From Bacillota bacterium (GTDB taxonomy: Bacteria; Bacillota; Clostridia; Christensenellales; SZUA-584), in the NCBI GenBank assembly GCA_023428025.1, contig JAEYZN010000040.1, forward strand, positions 1 through 60,319: a DNA stretch of 60,319 nt, read 5' to 3'. The notes beneath the pieces are model-generated. The model searched no databases and was not told the origin of the DNA. It saw only the letters and a program-made list of their open reading frames with translations. This document shows positions 17,481-26,566 of this stretch, in pieces. How positions within the stretch are numbered: position 1 is the first letter of the stretch; each line of letters starts with the position of its first letter. The position numbers and the translations under genes were made by a program.

Positions 17481-18140
17481 ATGCCCAACCGTTTGCTGAT
17501 CGTAGAGGATGATAAGGCCATTTCAGAAGGCATTGCCGTGAATCTGCAATATGCCGGTTACGACTATATGGTTTTCGACGACGGCCAGAAGGCGGCGGAC
17601 CACCTTCAAGAAGACCATTCGTTTGATCTGGCGCTGCTGGACATCATGCTGCCGGGGCTGGACGGCTTTGCGCTGTTTGAACATATGGAGCGGCATAATA
17701 TCCCGGTGATCTACATCACGGCCAAAACGGATTCGGTGTCGGAGATCAAAGGGCTGCGCGGCGGTGCGGAGGATTATATCGTCAAGCCGTTCGAGATGGT
17801 CACGCTGCTGGTACGCATCGAAAAAGTGCTGGAGCGAGCGGGAAAGCTGAACCGCGTGCTGCGTTTCAGGGACATCACGGTGGACACGGAAAACCGCACG
17901 GTGGCGCGTGCCGGACATGATATATCACTCAAGCCTCTGGAATTCGACGTGCTGGTGATGCTGGTGAAATACAAGAACCGCACCGTGCCGCGCGAGCGGC
18001 TGCTCAATGAGGTATGGGGTGTGGATTTTTTCGGCGGGCCGCGCACGGTGGATGTGCATATTGCCAATATCCGCAGGAAGCTGGGCCTGGAGAACGAGAT
18101 CAAGACGGTATCCAAAACGGGGTATCGTCTGGAGGATTAA
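17481..18140 (+). CDS. OmpR/PhoB-family response regulator 2
   Basis: A protein of 219 residues with AAGGAGG ahead of the ATG. The receiver has IVEDDKA, the phosphoacceptor Asp54 in LLDIMLPGLDG, ITAKTD and VKPFEM. The winged-helix domain has SLKPLEFDVLVMLVKYKNRTVP and RTVDVHIANIRRKLG. It is a paralogue of regulator 1, but the recognition-helix region differs (HIANIRRKLG versus HIGQLRKKLD). That fits the two distinct operator families. The kinase gene starts one base after its stop. Confidence 0.92.
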   Translation: MPNRLLIVEDDKAISEGIAVNLQYAGYDYMVFDDGQKAADHLQEDHSFDLALLDIMLPGLDGFALFEHMERHNIPVIYITAKTDSVSEIKGLRGGAEDYIVKPFEMVTLLVRIEKVLERAGKLNRVLRFRDITVDTENRTVARAGHDISLKPLEFDVLVMLVKYKNRTVPRERLLNEVWGVDFFGGPRTVDVHIANIRRKLGLENEIKTVSKTGYRLED

Positions 18141-18141
18141 C

Positions 18142-19524
18142 ATGAGGCTGTGGATAAAAATCGCCGCTGTTTGTGCGCTGGTCTTGCTGCTTGTTGTGGT
18201 GGCTTGCAGCGCTGTTTTGCTGTTTCAGGCGCAGGATAGTTTGCTGGTGCTGGCAACGGAACAGGTGAAGGACAAGCAGCGGTCGTTGCTGAACTCATTC
18301 TCCTCGATGGCAGATTATTATATGCCGGAGGATGCGGGCGAAGCCGTGCAGTACGCGATGGCGGTATACTGCTTCAATAAATTCGCCGATGAGACGGGTG
18401 TGCTGCTGCGCGAAGGAGAAACACTGGTGTCGCAGGCCGGCGTCCTCCCGGAGGCGCTGCTGCCGCTGAACGGTGACATTGGGTTGTCCGAACAAAGGCA
18501 TTATACAGGCGTCTGGGAGGGGCGGCATTTGCTCATCGCCGGAGGACGGACACATGTGCAGAGCAGCACCTACAGCATCTACGTCGTGTCGGACATCACG
18601 GGCGTCTATGACCAGATCACAGCGATGACATGGCGTTTTGTGTTGATATGCGCAGCCGGCATTGCTGCCGGAGTGGCGTTCGTCACGTTTCTGGTTAAAC
18701 GGGCCCTAAGGCCGCTTGGTCGGCTGGGGGAAGTGTCGCGGCAGATTGCGGGCGGTGATTATCATAAGCGCGCTGCGGTACACACGCATGACGAGGTGGG
18801 GAATCTCGCAGCGGATTTCAACAGCATGGCGGATGCGGTGGAAACCCATGTTGCGGCTCTCACGGAAACAGCACGGCGGCAGCAGCTGTTTATCAGCGGT
18901 GTGACGCATGAATTCAAGACGCCCATGACCGCGCTGCTGCTTCATTCCGACACGTTGATAAATACAAAAATGAATGAAGAGGAGCGGGCGCGTTCGCTTC
19001 ACCATATCCATGACCAGTGCTCGTGGCTGGAAAGGCTGACGCAAAAGCTGTTAAAGCTGATTACGCTGGAAGAGAGCATCATCCCGACGCACCAGCCCGT
19101 GCGTACGTTGTTTGCCGCAGTGGCTGCGAGCATGGCGGAGACGCTGGAAAAGCGCGGCACACCCCTGATCGTTGACTGCGGCGATGAATGGCTGCCGATG
19201 GACTTCGACCTGATGCGCTCGCTGCTGGTCAACCTGGTGGACAATGCGTCCAAAGCATCGAAACGGGGCCAGCCCGTCTGGCTGAGCGCTTATGGCAATG
19301 CCATTGAAGTGCGCGACGATGGGTGCGGTATTCCGCCTGACGAGATTTCGCGTGTGACAGAGCCGTTCTATATGGTGGACCGGGCGCGCGGCAAACGACA
19401 TGGCGGCGTGGGGCTGGGGCTGGCTCTGGCCCAGCGCATTGCGCAGGCACACGGGGCGCAGCTGGACATCCGGAGTGAGCTGCGGCACGGGACCAGTGTG
19501 AGAGTGATATTCGAAACGCGATAA
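18142..19524 (+). CDS. Membrane sensor histidine kinase 2
   Basis: A protein of 460 residues laid out as kinase 1. TM1 is at about 5-28, the extracytoplasmic sensor (~130 residues) ends YSIYVVSDITGVYDQ, and TM2 is at about 160-182. HAMP is RPLGRLGEVSRQIAGG. The phosphoacceptor His256 is in VTHEFKTPMTALL. ATP-binding motifs are NLVDNASKAS, DDGCGIP and GVGLGLALAQRIA. Start chosen at 18142, one base after regulator 2. Both kinases keep the SD(I)xxVY motif before TM2, so they may read related signals. No small membrane protein follows it. Confidence 0.92.
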   Translation: MRLWIKIAAVCALVLLLVVVACSAVLLFQAQDSLLVLATEQVKDKQRSLLNSFSSMADYYMPEDAGEAVQYAMAVYCFNKFADETGVLLREGETLVSQAGVLPEALLPLNGDIGLSEQRHYTGVWEGRHLLIAGGRTHVQSSTYSIYVVSDITGVYDQITAMTWRFVLICAAGIAAGVAFVTFLVKRALRPLGRLGEVSRQIAGGDYHKRAAVHTHDEVGNLAADFNSMADAVETHVAALTETARRQQLFISGVTHEFKTPMTALLLHSDTLINTKMNEEERARSLHHIHDQCSWLERLTQKLLKLITLEESIIPTHQPVRTLFAAVAASMAETLEKRGTPLIVDCGDEWLPMDFDLMRSLLVNLVDNASKASKRGQPVWLSAYGNAIEVRDDGCGIPPDEISRVTEPFYMVDRARGKRHGGVGLGLALAQRIAQAHGAQLDIRSELRHGTSVRVIFETR

Positions 19525-19532
19525 CCAAGTGT

Positions 19533-19574
19533 TAATGTTTTGATAACCATTGCCGGCCGCGGGTTCGGCATAAT
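19533..19574 (+). promoter_or_regulatory. Operator family 2, site B: upstream of CQATPE lipoprotein 5
   Basis: TAATGTTTTGATAACCAT (19533-19550) differs from site A at one base. CATAAT at 19569-19574 is a -10 placed 20 bases after AACC. Confidence 0.65.
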
Positions 19575-19603
19575 GGGCGTATCAAGACAAGAGGTGCGGG
19601 TTT

Positions 19604-21199
19604 ATGAAAAAAGTATTATCGATGATCCTGGTTATTGTGATGCTGGCGGCATTCGCGGGCTGTCAGGCGACGCCTGAAAAACCGCTTGTCACCGGCAAGA
19701 ATGTGGACAACCTGATCCAAAAGGCAACGGAAACGGATGAAACGGTCATAACCTCTCCCGAACCGGCAGGACCGGACAACCGCGCGATACTGATGGAGAA
19801 ACTGGATATTCCGGAGCGGTTTATTGCGCAAAACAGCTATTCCGACGGACGGCTGACATATACGGCGGACGCGGATATCTCGCTGCCGGATGCCGCCGCG
19901 CTGCCCGTGATGCGCGTAGAGCCGGCGGACTTTTCGCAGGAATTGGTGGACAAGCTGTACGGCTATCTGGTCGGCGACACACTCATGTATCAGCAGCAAC
20001 AGCAATATACCAAGGCGCAGGTCGAAGAAGACCTGGTGATGTGGCGGCAGATACTCAACGACCCGGGCAGCGCGGCGGAGAGCAAGGCGCAGGCCGAGGA
20101 GAAGATCGCCGAGCTGGAAGAAGGGTACGGTTCGGCGGCCGACAGCCCGGAGCTGGTTCCGGCGGATGCCGCGATCGGAATACAGCAGGAGATCGACATC
20201 CAGACAGGCAAGGTACGGGCAGAATACAGCGGCGTCGATCTCGCGGAGGTTCCCGGCGTCCGGGTGCAGCGCGGCAAGACGTTTTTAGTCCGCAACAACA
20301 CTAAGGATGGCGTCATTATCAAGGAGGAAAACGTTGGCGGATTTACGGTGACGGACACCGCCTCACAGGGCGCGCGGTTTTACTACACGGATTATGACCT
20401 GTCGCCCACGCCCGGGGATGCGTCGTGCTATGTGGATGCCGAAACGGTGACGCCGGACAGCCTGACCGAGAGGCCCGATAAGATAAACGGCTTCACGTAC
20501 CAGAATGCGCTTGATATGGCGCAGGGCTTTCTGGATGCCGCGGGTATTGAGGACATGAAGGTGAGCAGCCTGACGTTGATTCTGGTGCTGCCCGATTCAT
20601 ACAACGACGTATTATTTGACGGAAACGCCAAGCTAACGGACCATGAGACTGCGATGTTGGATGTGCGTAACGGCAAGTATGACAATGAAGCAAAAGATGT
20701 CAGATATAAACTGGAGCTGGTTCGGAGCGTGAGCGGTGTTCAGGTAACGAGCGACGGCCTGTCCAGCTACATAGACGACGCGTACGGCAAGCAGTGGTAT
20801 TATGAGCGGTTTACAATTGATGTATGCAGCAAGGGCATCAGCGGCGTATCATGGATATCCCCTTATACCATTGTCGAGACGGTGGCCGGGGATGCCAACA
20901 TGCTGGCATTCAATGAGATCGCCGGGATATTCGACAACATGTTCCGTGCCACCTATGATACAAGCGGCGCAAACAATGAGGGAAAGGTGACGCGGGTCAC
21001 GCTCACGCTGCGGCGCGTTATGGAACAGAACAATATATTCAGCGGCCTGCTGGTGCCGGTGTGGGATTTCTATGGAAGCCTGACCGTGTCATATCCTGAT
21101 TATCCGGAAGAGCCGCCAATGGAAATGGTTTCCGACAAGTCTTTGCTTACCATCAACGGTATCGACGGTACGGTCATCGATGTGGATAAGGGGTACTGA
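19604..21199 (+). CDS. CQATPE lipoprotein 5 (DUF6034-like)
   Basis: A protein of 531 residues with GAGGTG upstream of the ATG. The signal ends AFAGC (Cys20), followed by QATPEKPLVTGKNVDNLIQKA. Family blocks: LDIPERFIAQNSY, LPDAAALPVMRVEPADFSQE, a Lys/Glu helix region ending EEGYGSAADSPE, WYYERFTIDVCSKGISGVSW, GLLVPVWDFYG and LTINGIDGTVIDVDKGY. It stands alone behind operator family 2, so it is the lipoprotein of the second two-component system. The C-terminal crumb of another copy follows. Confidence 0.85.
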   Translation: MKKVLSMILVIVMLAAFAGCQATPEKPLVTGKNVDNLIQKATETDETVITSPEPAGPDNRAILMEKLDIPERFIAQNSYSDGRLTYTADADISLPDAAALPVMRVEPADFSQELVDKLYGYLVGDTLMYQQQQQYTKAQVEEDLVMWRQILNDPGSAAESKAQAEEKIAELEEGYGSAADSPELVPADAAIGIQQEIDIQTGKVRAEYSGVDLAEVPGVRVQRGKTFLVRNNTKDGVIIKEENVGGFTVTDTASQGARFYYTDYDLSPTPGDASCYVDAETVTPDSLTERPDKINGFTYQNALDMAQGFLDAAGIEDMKVSSLTLILVLPDSYNDVLFDGNAKLTDHETAMLDVRNGKYDNEAKDVRYKLELVRSVSGVQVTSDGLSSYIDDAYGKQWYYERFTIDVCSKGISGVSWISPYTIVETVAGDANMLAFNEIAGIFDNMFRATYDTSGANNEGKVTRVTLTLRRVMEQNNIFSGLLVPVWDFYGSLTVSYPDYPEEPPMEMVSDKSLLTINGIDGTVIDVDKGY

Positions 21200-21220
21200 T
21201 AAACAGGCCTTTGTTTTACA

Positions 21221-21292
21221 AACCCTATCATGTTATGGGCGGTCGACACAACAGACGGGTCCATCATAAACACCATGGCACGTGAACTTAGG
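21221..21292 (+). pseudogene. C-terminal crumb of a CQxTPE family gene (relic 1)
   Basis: One frame reads NPIMLWAVDTTDGSIINTMARELR with no start of its own. It matches the end of the gene at 24412 (MVMAINAIDGSVINTMADVN) better than the end of its upstream neighbour. It lies 21 bases after the stop of lipoprotein 5. Nothing else is visible between here and the BlaI promoter at 21406. Confidence 0.5.
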
Positions 21293-21405
21293 CCTGCCAT
21301 CTATTCTATAGATGGATTTATCCTTGACAAGTATTGGGAAAGGAATATATACTACAGACATATTACATATATTACGGAATTTTTAAGACATAATGAAAAA
21401 ACCTG

Positions 21406-21435
21406 TTGACAGAACAAATGGATGTCTCATATAAT
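21406..21435 (+). promoter_or_regulatory. Promoter of the first BlaI/M56 operon
   Basis: A perfect TTGACA, an 18-base spacer and a perfect TATAAT. It is strong enough to need a repressor, and operator-like dyads lie directly downstream. Confidence 0.8.
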
Positions 21436-21466
21436 TAAGATGTTTAATATCTTATGATTATAAGAT
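21436..21466 (+). promoter_or_regulatory. Two overlapping dyads, likely BlaI-type operator 1
   Basis: ATCTTATGATTATAAGAT (21449-21466) is a perfect palindrome. TAAGATGTTTAATATCTTA (21436-21454) is an overlapping imperfect dyad. They cover the first ~30 transcribed bases, where a BlaI/MecI dimer would block the promoter. The half-site differs from the classical TACA/TGTA core of BlaI operators. Confidence 0.6.
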
Positions 21467-21498
21467 ATACAAATTTTTGTGAACAGGCGGTGAACCAC

Positions 21499-21897
21499 AT
21501 GGACAAAAAGCTGCTGGATGCGGAATGGACGATACTGCGCGCGCTGTGGGGCAAACAGCCGCAGACCATGCGCGAGATCATCTCCGCGGTGCAGGATGAG
21601 CAGCCAGATATCGGCTGGCATTACAAAACGTATCATTCATATCTGCGCCTCATGCTGGAGAAAGGGCTGATCGGCTGCGAGGACAAGAACAAGAGAGACA
21701 AGCTGTATTTCCCGCTCGTTTCCCGCGGGGAGGCGCTGAAAGCCGAAGGCGAAACGCTGCTTTCGCGCATCAGCACCGGTTCCATGGGCGCGCTGGTCGC
21801 GGCCATGGCGGACAGCGGGCAGCTGTCGGACAGGGACAGGCAGGAGCTGCTGCGGCTGGCTGAGAGGCTGGAGGAGGAAGGCGGTGAGCGGCGGTGA
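21499..21897 (+). CDS. BlaI/MecI-family transcriptional repressor 1
   Basis: A protein of 132 residues, the normal BlaI size. The N-terminal winged helix opens LDAEWTILRALWGKQPQTMREI and includes HYKTYHSYLRLMLEKGLI. The C-terminal third is the dimerisation helix region. BlaI proteins repress until cleaved by, or after signalling from, a BlaR1-type membrane protease; here that gene overlaps by 4 bases. I chose the ATG at 21499 behind GGCGGTG, because an earlier in-frame ATG at 21454 lies inside the operator. DNA targets beyond its own operon are unknown. Confidence 0.88.
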   Translation: MDKKLLDAEWTILRALWGKQPQTMREIISAVQDEQPDIGWHYKTYHSYLRLMLEKGLIGCEDKNKRDKLYFPLVSRGEALKAEGETLLSRISTGSMGALVAAMADSGQLSDRDRQELLRLAERLEEEGGERR

Positions 21898-24383
21898 CAC
21901 AGGCAATCGTTATGTCGCTGCTGGTCAACGCGGCGGTGTTCACGGTGCTCTTCGGACTGATGCTGCTCCTGCGCGCGCTGCTGGCCAAAAGGATATCCGC
22001 CGTGCTGCAATACGCGCTCTGGGCCGTCGTGATCGTCAAGCTCGTCATCCCGTTCGGGTTTGAAAGCGCCATAAGCCCTCTGGCACTATTCACCCAGGAT
22101 AACGCGCCTGCACAAAGCGCGCCGGCAGACAATGAGCCGGTCGCGCGGACGGATGAAATAGCTGACGCGGGTTTATACGTGGAAGCCCCCGTCTCGCAAT
22201 CGGTATCCAATTCATATAGCCCATTCGAAGCGCAACGGCAGCAAGCCGGGGCAAATATCCCGTCAGAAAAAACAGAATATCATTTCACGCTGAGCTGGGC
22301 CGACTGGGCGTTGATCATCTGGGCGGCGGGTGCATTGGCTATGGGCGCGATACAGGCGCTGTGCGCCGTGAACCTGCGCCGCCGCGCATATCATGCAAGG
22401 CGGCCTGTGTCCGACAGGGCCGCGCGCCTATTTGACGAATGCAGGCGCGAGCTGGGCGTTAAGCGCCGCATCAGGCTCATCTCACAGTCGTCACTGCGCA
22501 TGCCGCTGGCGATGGGCATCCTTCGGCCCACGCTGCTGTTGCCGGATGATATTGAAAATCAGAGCGACGAGCAGCTCCGGCATGTCTGCCTGCACGAGCT
22601 GACGCATATCAAGCATGGCGACCTGTGGGTGCTGGCGCTGATGAACGTGCTGCGCGCCGTCTACTGGTTCAACCCGTTCACGTGGCTGTGCTTGAAGCTG
22701 GTGCGCGCCGACATGGAGACAGCTTGCGACGCGCGTGTGCTCCGAAGCATCGGCGTGGCCGCGCGGCAGGACTATATCGGCACGGTGCTCCGTTTCGCAG
22801 GGACCAGGGAGCAGCAGCGCCTGCACGCCGCGATGGGTCTGGCGGACGGACGACTGACGATGGAGAAACGCGTTCGGGGCATGTTCCGGCGGTCCCGGAC
22901 GGGCATGAAAGCCCGCGCTGCCGCCGTTTGCCTGGCGCTGCTGATGCTGGCCGCCAGCGTGCTGACCGCGTGCCAGCCCACGCCCGAAACGCCGCCCGTG
23001 GTGAACAAGGGCGACGACCATCTGGAGGATATGATTGCATCGGACGTGTCCGCTTCGCCCGCGGCAAGCCCCGTACAGCCACAGGAGCAGAATGAAGAGC
23101 AGCTGGCCGCGCTGGAAGCGGCGTTGCGGGAGCGCCTGGGCGCTCCGGAGACGTTTGCCGATTCATACACCAACCCGAAGGGCGATGTGACGGTGACGAT
23201 TGATGCGGCGGTGGAAGTGCCAGCCGCGGAGAATATACCCGTGTATGCCGTCAGTGTAGAAGGTTTCTCCCAGGAGCAGGTGGACAGGCTTGCGGCGTAT
23301 TTCCTGAAGGGCGCGACGGTGTACACGGAAGAGCGGGTACAGACAAAAGAAGAGATCATGGAAGAACTCGTGTACCTAAAGCAATACTCGAGTGATACGG
23401 CTGTTGAGGGCATCCCGGTGATAGTGAATGAAGAATATCTCAAGCAACTGGAGGAGCAGTACAAAACCGCGCCTGAAACGCGTGAAAGGACGCAAGCGAC
23501 GACCCAACTGACAGAAAGTGAAGGCGAAACATCCCTGGATGTGATCGCGGAGCTTGGCAAGGATAGCCCCGCAACAATTTCTGTCGTCAACCACTTGCAG
23601 GATTTCCTATACACTGGTTTCAGGTTTTACAACGACGGCAAGGGGGACTATATTGACTTTCAGATGGATTCAGAAAGCGCCGACACTGTTCCGCGCGGCA
23701 TGACCACCACACGTGAAGACGCCGAGAAAATAGCGATGCAGTGCCTTGCCGATCTTGGCATACAGGACATGCGGATCGCTGATGCCAATATTGCCACCTA
23801 CTATGAGCACTTTTACCAGAACGACGACGAGGATTATGTCAAGACAGCCAGGCAGTGTTATGAATTCAGTTTTGCCCGGACGATAAACGGTATTCCGGTA
23901 CTGAATATCAGCGCGTCCACACAGATGGACACGGACGACCCCAGTGTGTCCGCGCCCGCGCAGCCCGAATACGACTATAGGGCGGACCCTGAAAGACTGA
24001 CGATTTATGTGGATGATTCCGGCGTGGTGCGTTTCGAATGGCGCAATCAGACACAGATCACATCTGCCCTGAACGAAAATGTAACTCTGCTGCCGTTTGA
24101 CGAAATCGTGGAGAAAGCGAAGAACAATATATTCTACAAGAACTATACGGCCTATGGAAGCAAAACGGATATTCAAATCAGCAGTATACGGTTGTCCATG
24201 ATGCGTATCATGCGCAAGGATAAGCTCGGTGAGTACCTGATCGTGCCTGTATGGGATTTTATCGGCATCCATCAGGATATCAGGGAAGGCGCAGAGCCTT
24301 ATATGTCGCCGTTCGGAGACCAGAGCTATGTCACCATCAACGCGATCGACGGCAGCAATATCCGCCGGGATTGGGGATATTAG
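21894..24383 (+). CDS. BlaR1-like M56 metalloprotease fused to a CQPTPE (DUF6034-like) sensor domain, copy 1
   Basis: A protein of 829 residues from a GTG overlapping the repressor stop. Residues 1-~350 are a BlaR1/MecR1-type membrane zinc protease. Helices near 5-28, 38-55 and 140-160 precede HELTH at 234-238 and the downstream ADMETACDARVL. The last helix (about 342-359) runs into VLTAC at 360, followed by QPTPETPPVVNKGDD. This is exactly the lipobox and start of the free lipoproteins. The remaining ~470 residues carry the same extracytoplasmic blocks and end VTINAIDGSNIRRDWGY. BlaR1 has a penicillin-binding domain at this position; no SxxK, SxN or KTG set is seen. The stimulus is therefore something other than a covalently bound beta-lactam. 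Confidence 0.87.
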   Translation: MTQAIVMSLLVNAAVFTVLFGLMLLLRALLAKRISAVLQYALWAVVIVKLVIPFGFESAISPLALFTQDNAPAQSAPADNEPVARTDEIADAGLYVEAPVSQSVSNSYSPFEAQRQQAGANIPSEKTEYHFTLSWADWALIIWAAGALAMGAIQALCAVNLRRRAYHARRPVSDRAARLFDECRRELGVKRRIRLISQSSLRMPLAMGILRPTLLLPDDIENQSDEQLRHVCLHELTHIKHGDLWVLALMNVLRAVYWFNPFTWLCLKLVRADMETACDARVLRSIGVAARQDYIGTVLRFAGTREQQRLHAAMGLADGRLTMEKRVRGMFRRSRTGMKARAAAVCLALLMLAASVLTACQPTPETPPVVNKGDDHLEDMIASDVSASPAASPVQPQEQNEEQLAALEAALRERLGAPETFADSYTNPKGDVTVTIDAAVEVPAAENIPVYAVSVEGFSQEQVDRLAAYFLKGATVYTEERVQTKEEIMEELVYLKQYSSDTAVEGIPVIVNEEYLKQLEEQYKTAPETRERTQATTQLTESEGETSLDVIAELGKDSPATISVVNHLQDFLYTGFRFYNDGKGDYIDFQMDSESADTVPRGMTTTREDAEKIAMQCLADLGIQDMRIADANIATYYEHFYQNDDEDYVKTARQCYEFSFARTINGIPVLNISASTQMDTDDPSVSAPAQPEYDYRADPERLTIYVDDSGVVRFEWRNQTQITSALNENVTLLPFDEIVEKAKNNIFYKNYTAYGSKTDIQISSIRLSMMRIMRKDKLGEYLIVPVWDFIGIHQDIREGAEPYMSPFGDQSYVTINAIDGSNIRRDWGY

Positions 24384-24411
24384 CGGCTGATAATTCTTTG
24401 GAGGTATGCGT

Positions 24412-25983
24412 ATGCCATCTGCGAAGCGGGTTTGTCTGTTGATATCAGTGCTTATTCTAGCGATGGCGTGGGTTTCCGCCGCATGCCAGCCCACGCCGGA
24501 TAAGCCGGTGGTGGTGAATCAGAACAAGGATATCGTGGAAGAGGTGCAGAAGAACGCCGCAGAGGCGAAGGCTGGCGAATCCGTGACGCCGCGGCCTGAT
24601 TATCTGGCGCAGCTGGAGCTTCCTGAACACTACACCTACGACAGCAAAAATGAGACGGCTTCGCTGACCATCCATGTGGATGCGGACGTGAGCAAGCCTG
24701 CCGAAAACGGCATGCCTCTTGCGCGCGTGAAGCCGATGAACTTTACACAAGACATGGTGACCGGCATGTTCAACTATTTCTTTCCTGATAAGAAACCCCA
24801 TCTCCCGAGAACGCAGCTGACAAAATCCGAAATTGAAGATATGATCGTTCACCTTGAACGGGCGATTGCCAAAGGTTACGACGGGGAACCCGTGAGTGAC
24901 GAGGAAAAGGAGATGCTTGAACAGCAGATCAGCGAGCTGGAAAAGCAATACGAGACCGCGCCGGAGAAAGCGCCCGACCCTGTTGTCTCCGACGGCACGA
25001 TGCAATACGTGGAGAAGACAAGTGAGAATCGCGCGTACGACGAGAACGGAGGTTTCGAGGTCAGCGAAGTGACCAGCCGTTACTATGAGTTGAGTGTATC
25101 GCTGGGCGAAACCTTCATGGATGTCAGGTGCTCTGCAGATGACGCCAACCCCGGCAGCTCACTGTGGTATGTCAATACGCCGTCCAACTATACCACGGAT
25201 GGGATGGTGCGCATCGCTGTGGGAGACGAATTGCCGGTGGCGGCAAGGGACAAGCTCACGATGCCGCTGGCTGACGCGATTGCCAAGGCGGACGGTTTCT
25301 TCGAGGCAGCCGGTATCGACGACGTGGCGCTGTTTGCATCCTATCTTGCGGATAACCATGGGACGGGACACGTGGACGACAACTACGATCCCGCATCCAA
25401 CTACGCGTACAGGCTCTATTACACCCATACGGTGGGCGGAGTTCCCGTGTCCTGCCACGAATCGGACAGCGCCAGTTCAAATGGATATTCAGAGCCATGG
25501 TTCTACGAATCCATCGAATTCCTGGTGTCTGAGGACGGTATATTGGGAATCAAATGGGATGAACCATGCGCGATGGTGGAGATCATTGAAAACAATGTGC
25601 AACTCGTCGGTTTTGACGCGGCCATGACGGCGTTTGAGAATGGGGTGGGGTATACCTATGGGCAGTATCTGGACTGGGGCGAGGGCGTGGAAGTATCCGT
25701 GGATGTAGAGATTGATGATATCCGGCTTTCTCTGGTGCGCATGAGGGAAAAGGACAAGCCGGAGGTGAAAGCAGGACTGTACGTTCCCGCTTACGTGTTT
25801 TATGGCTATGTGAAAGAAACCTATGTGAAAGAAACCAATGTATATAGAAACGAAGACTACACTTACGAAGGGTATAAAACCTCCAGCGGCGGCGGCAACG
25901 ACTATTATCCAGGCCCGATGATGGTGATGGCGATCAACGCGATAGACGGCTCGGTCATCAACACCATGGCGGATGTGAACTGA
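24412..25983 (+). CDS. CQPTPE lipoprotein 6 (DUF6034-like)
   Basis: A protein of 523 residues. I chose the ATG at 24412, 6 bases after GGAGGT; the ATG at 24406 abuts the ribosome site. The signal ends VSAAC (Cys25, a less standard lipobox), followed by QPTPDKPVVVNQNKD. Blocks include LELPEHYTYDS, ENGMPLARVKPMNFTQD, a Glu/Lys helix region ending LEKQYETAPEKAPD, WFYESIEFLVSEDGILGIKW, GLYVPAYVFYG and MVMAINAIDGSVINTMADVN. The usual PVWDFFG is PAYVFYG and the usual GY ending is lost, so this is the most diverged copy. It is third in the BlaI-1 operon, 28 bases after the M56 gene. Confidence 0.83.
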   Translation: MPSAKRVCLLISVLILAMAWVSAACQPTPDKPVVVNQNKDIVEEVQKNAAEAKAGESVTPRPDYLAQLELPEHYTYDSKNETASLTIHVDADVSKPAENGMPLARVKPMNFTQDMVTGMFNYFFPDKKPHLPRTQLTKSEIEDMIVHLERAIAKGYDGEPVSDEEKEMLEQQISELEKQYETAPEKAPDPVVSDGTMQYVEKTSENRAYDENGGFEVSEVTSRYYELSVSLGETFMDVRCSADDANPGSSLWYVNTPSNYTTDGMVRIAVGDELPVAARDKLTMPLADAIAKADGFFEAAGIDDVALFASYLADNHGTGHVDDNYDPASNYAYRLYYTHTVGGVPVSCHESDSASSNGYSEPWFYESIEFLVSEDGILGIKWDEPCAMVEIIENNVQLVGFDAAMTAFENGVGYTYGQYLDWGEGVEVSVDVEIDDIRLSLVRMREKDKPEVKAGLYVPAYVFYGYVKETYVKETNVYRNEDYTYEGYKTSSGGGNDYYPGPMMVMAINAIDGSVINTMADVN

Positions 25984-26011
25984 GCCGTCCGCTTGTTTCA
26001 TGCACAGGTCT

Positions 26012-26059
26012 AGCAATGCCGTCAACGGCACCGTCATCGACCGGGGGCAGGGTTTTTGA
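26012..26059 (+). pseudogene. C-terminal crumb of a CQxTPE family gene (relic 2)
   Basis: The frame reads SNAVNGTVIDRGQGF and then TGA, matching the family ending NAIDGSVIDRxxGY. There is no upstream coding part. It sits 29 bases after lipoprotein 6. Confidence 0.5.
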
Positions 26060-26079
26060 TTAAATAGATGAAAAATGAG

Positions 26080-26115
26080 TTGACAGTTATAAACCGTAGG
26101 TCTATAGTTATAGAC
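26080..26115 (+). promoter_or_regulatory. Promoter and BlaI-type operator 2
   Basis: TTGACA, 17 bases, TATAGT (26080-26108). The palindrome GTCTATAGTTATAGAC (26100-26115) covers the -10. Its half-site (GTCTATA) differs from operator 1 (ATCTTAT), so the two BlaI-like repressors may not cross-bind. Confidence 0.65.
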
Positions 26116-26172
26116 GTTAGAGTTATGACTATAGCGCATGCATAATGCATGAAACCTGCGGGAGGTATGAAC

Positions 26173-26565
26173 ATGAAGGAAGCGCTTACAAAACAGGAAT
26201 GGACTATCATGGAGGCGCTGTGGAAGCACAGCCCGTTGTTTCTGTCGCAGATCATGGAAGAGATGGCCGCTTCGGTGAACTGGCAGAAAAGCACGTTCTC
26301 CACGTATATGCGCAAGCTGTGCGACAACGGCTACGTCGCCTACAGGACGGTGAGCGGCAACCGCGCCTATTACCCGGCTGTGGAGCGCGAGGCGTGCATC
26401 GAGAGCGAAAGCCGCCATATGATCTCCAAGCTGACGGACGCGGGAGCAAAGATGTTCCTGACGTGCATGATCAAGGAAAGCGGCCTGTCCGAAAACGACA
26501 GGACGGAGCTGCAGAAGCTGATCGCGGAACTGAGCGGCCAGCCGGACGGCGGGAAGGAGAAGTAG
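26173..26565 (+). CDS. BlaI/MecI-family transcriptional repressor 2
   Basis: A protein of 130 residues with a BlaI winged helix: LTKQEWTIMEALWKHSPLFLSQIMEEM, then TFSTYMRKLCDNGYVAYRTVSGNRAYYPAV. The C-terminal helices serve dimerisation. The start chosen is the ATG at 26173, 6 bases after GGAGGT; the ATGs at 26149 and 26167 precede or touch the ribosome site. The M56 gene starts one base after its stop. Expected role: repress its own operon and unlinked targets until the M56 partner is triggered. Confidence 0.88.
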   Translation: MKEALTKQEWTIMEALWKHSPLFLSQIMEEMAASVNWQKSTFSTYMRKLCDNGYVAYRTVSGNRAYYPAVEREACIESESRHMISKLTDAGAKMFLTCMIKESGLSENDRTELQKLIAELSGQPDGGKEK

Positions 26566-26566
26566 C

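Noticed and set aside
21894..24383. Beta-lactam-sensing BlaR1
   Set aside because: The protease half fits BlaR1, but the outer domain has no SxxK/SxN/KTG set and matches the lipoprotein family instead.
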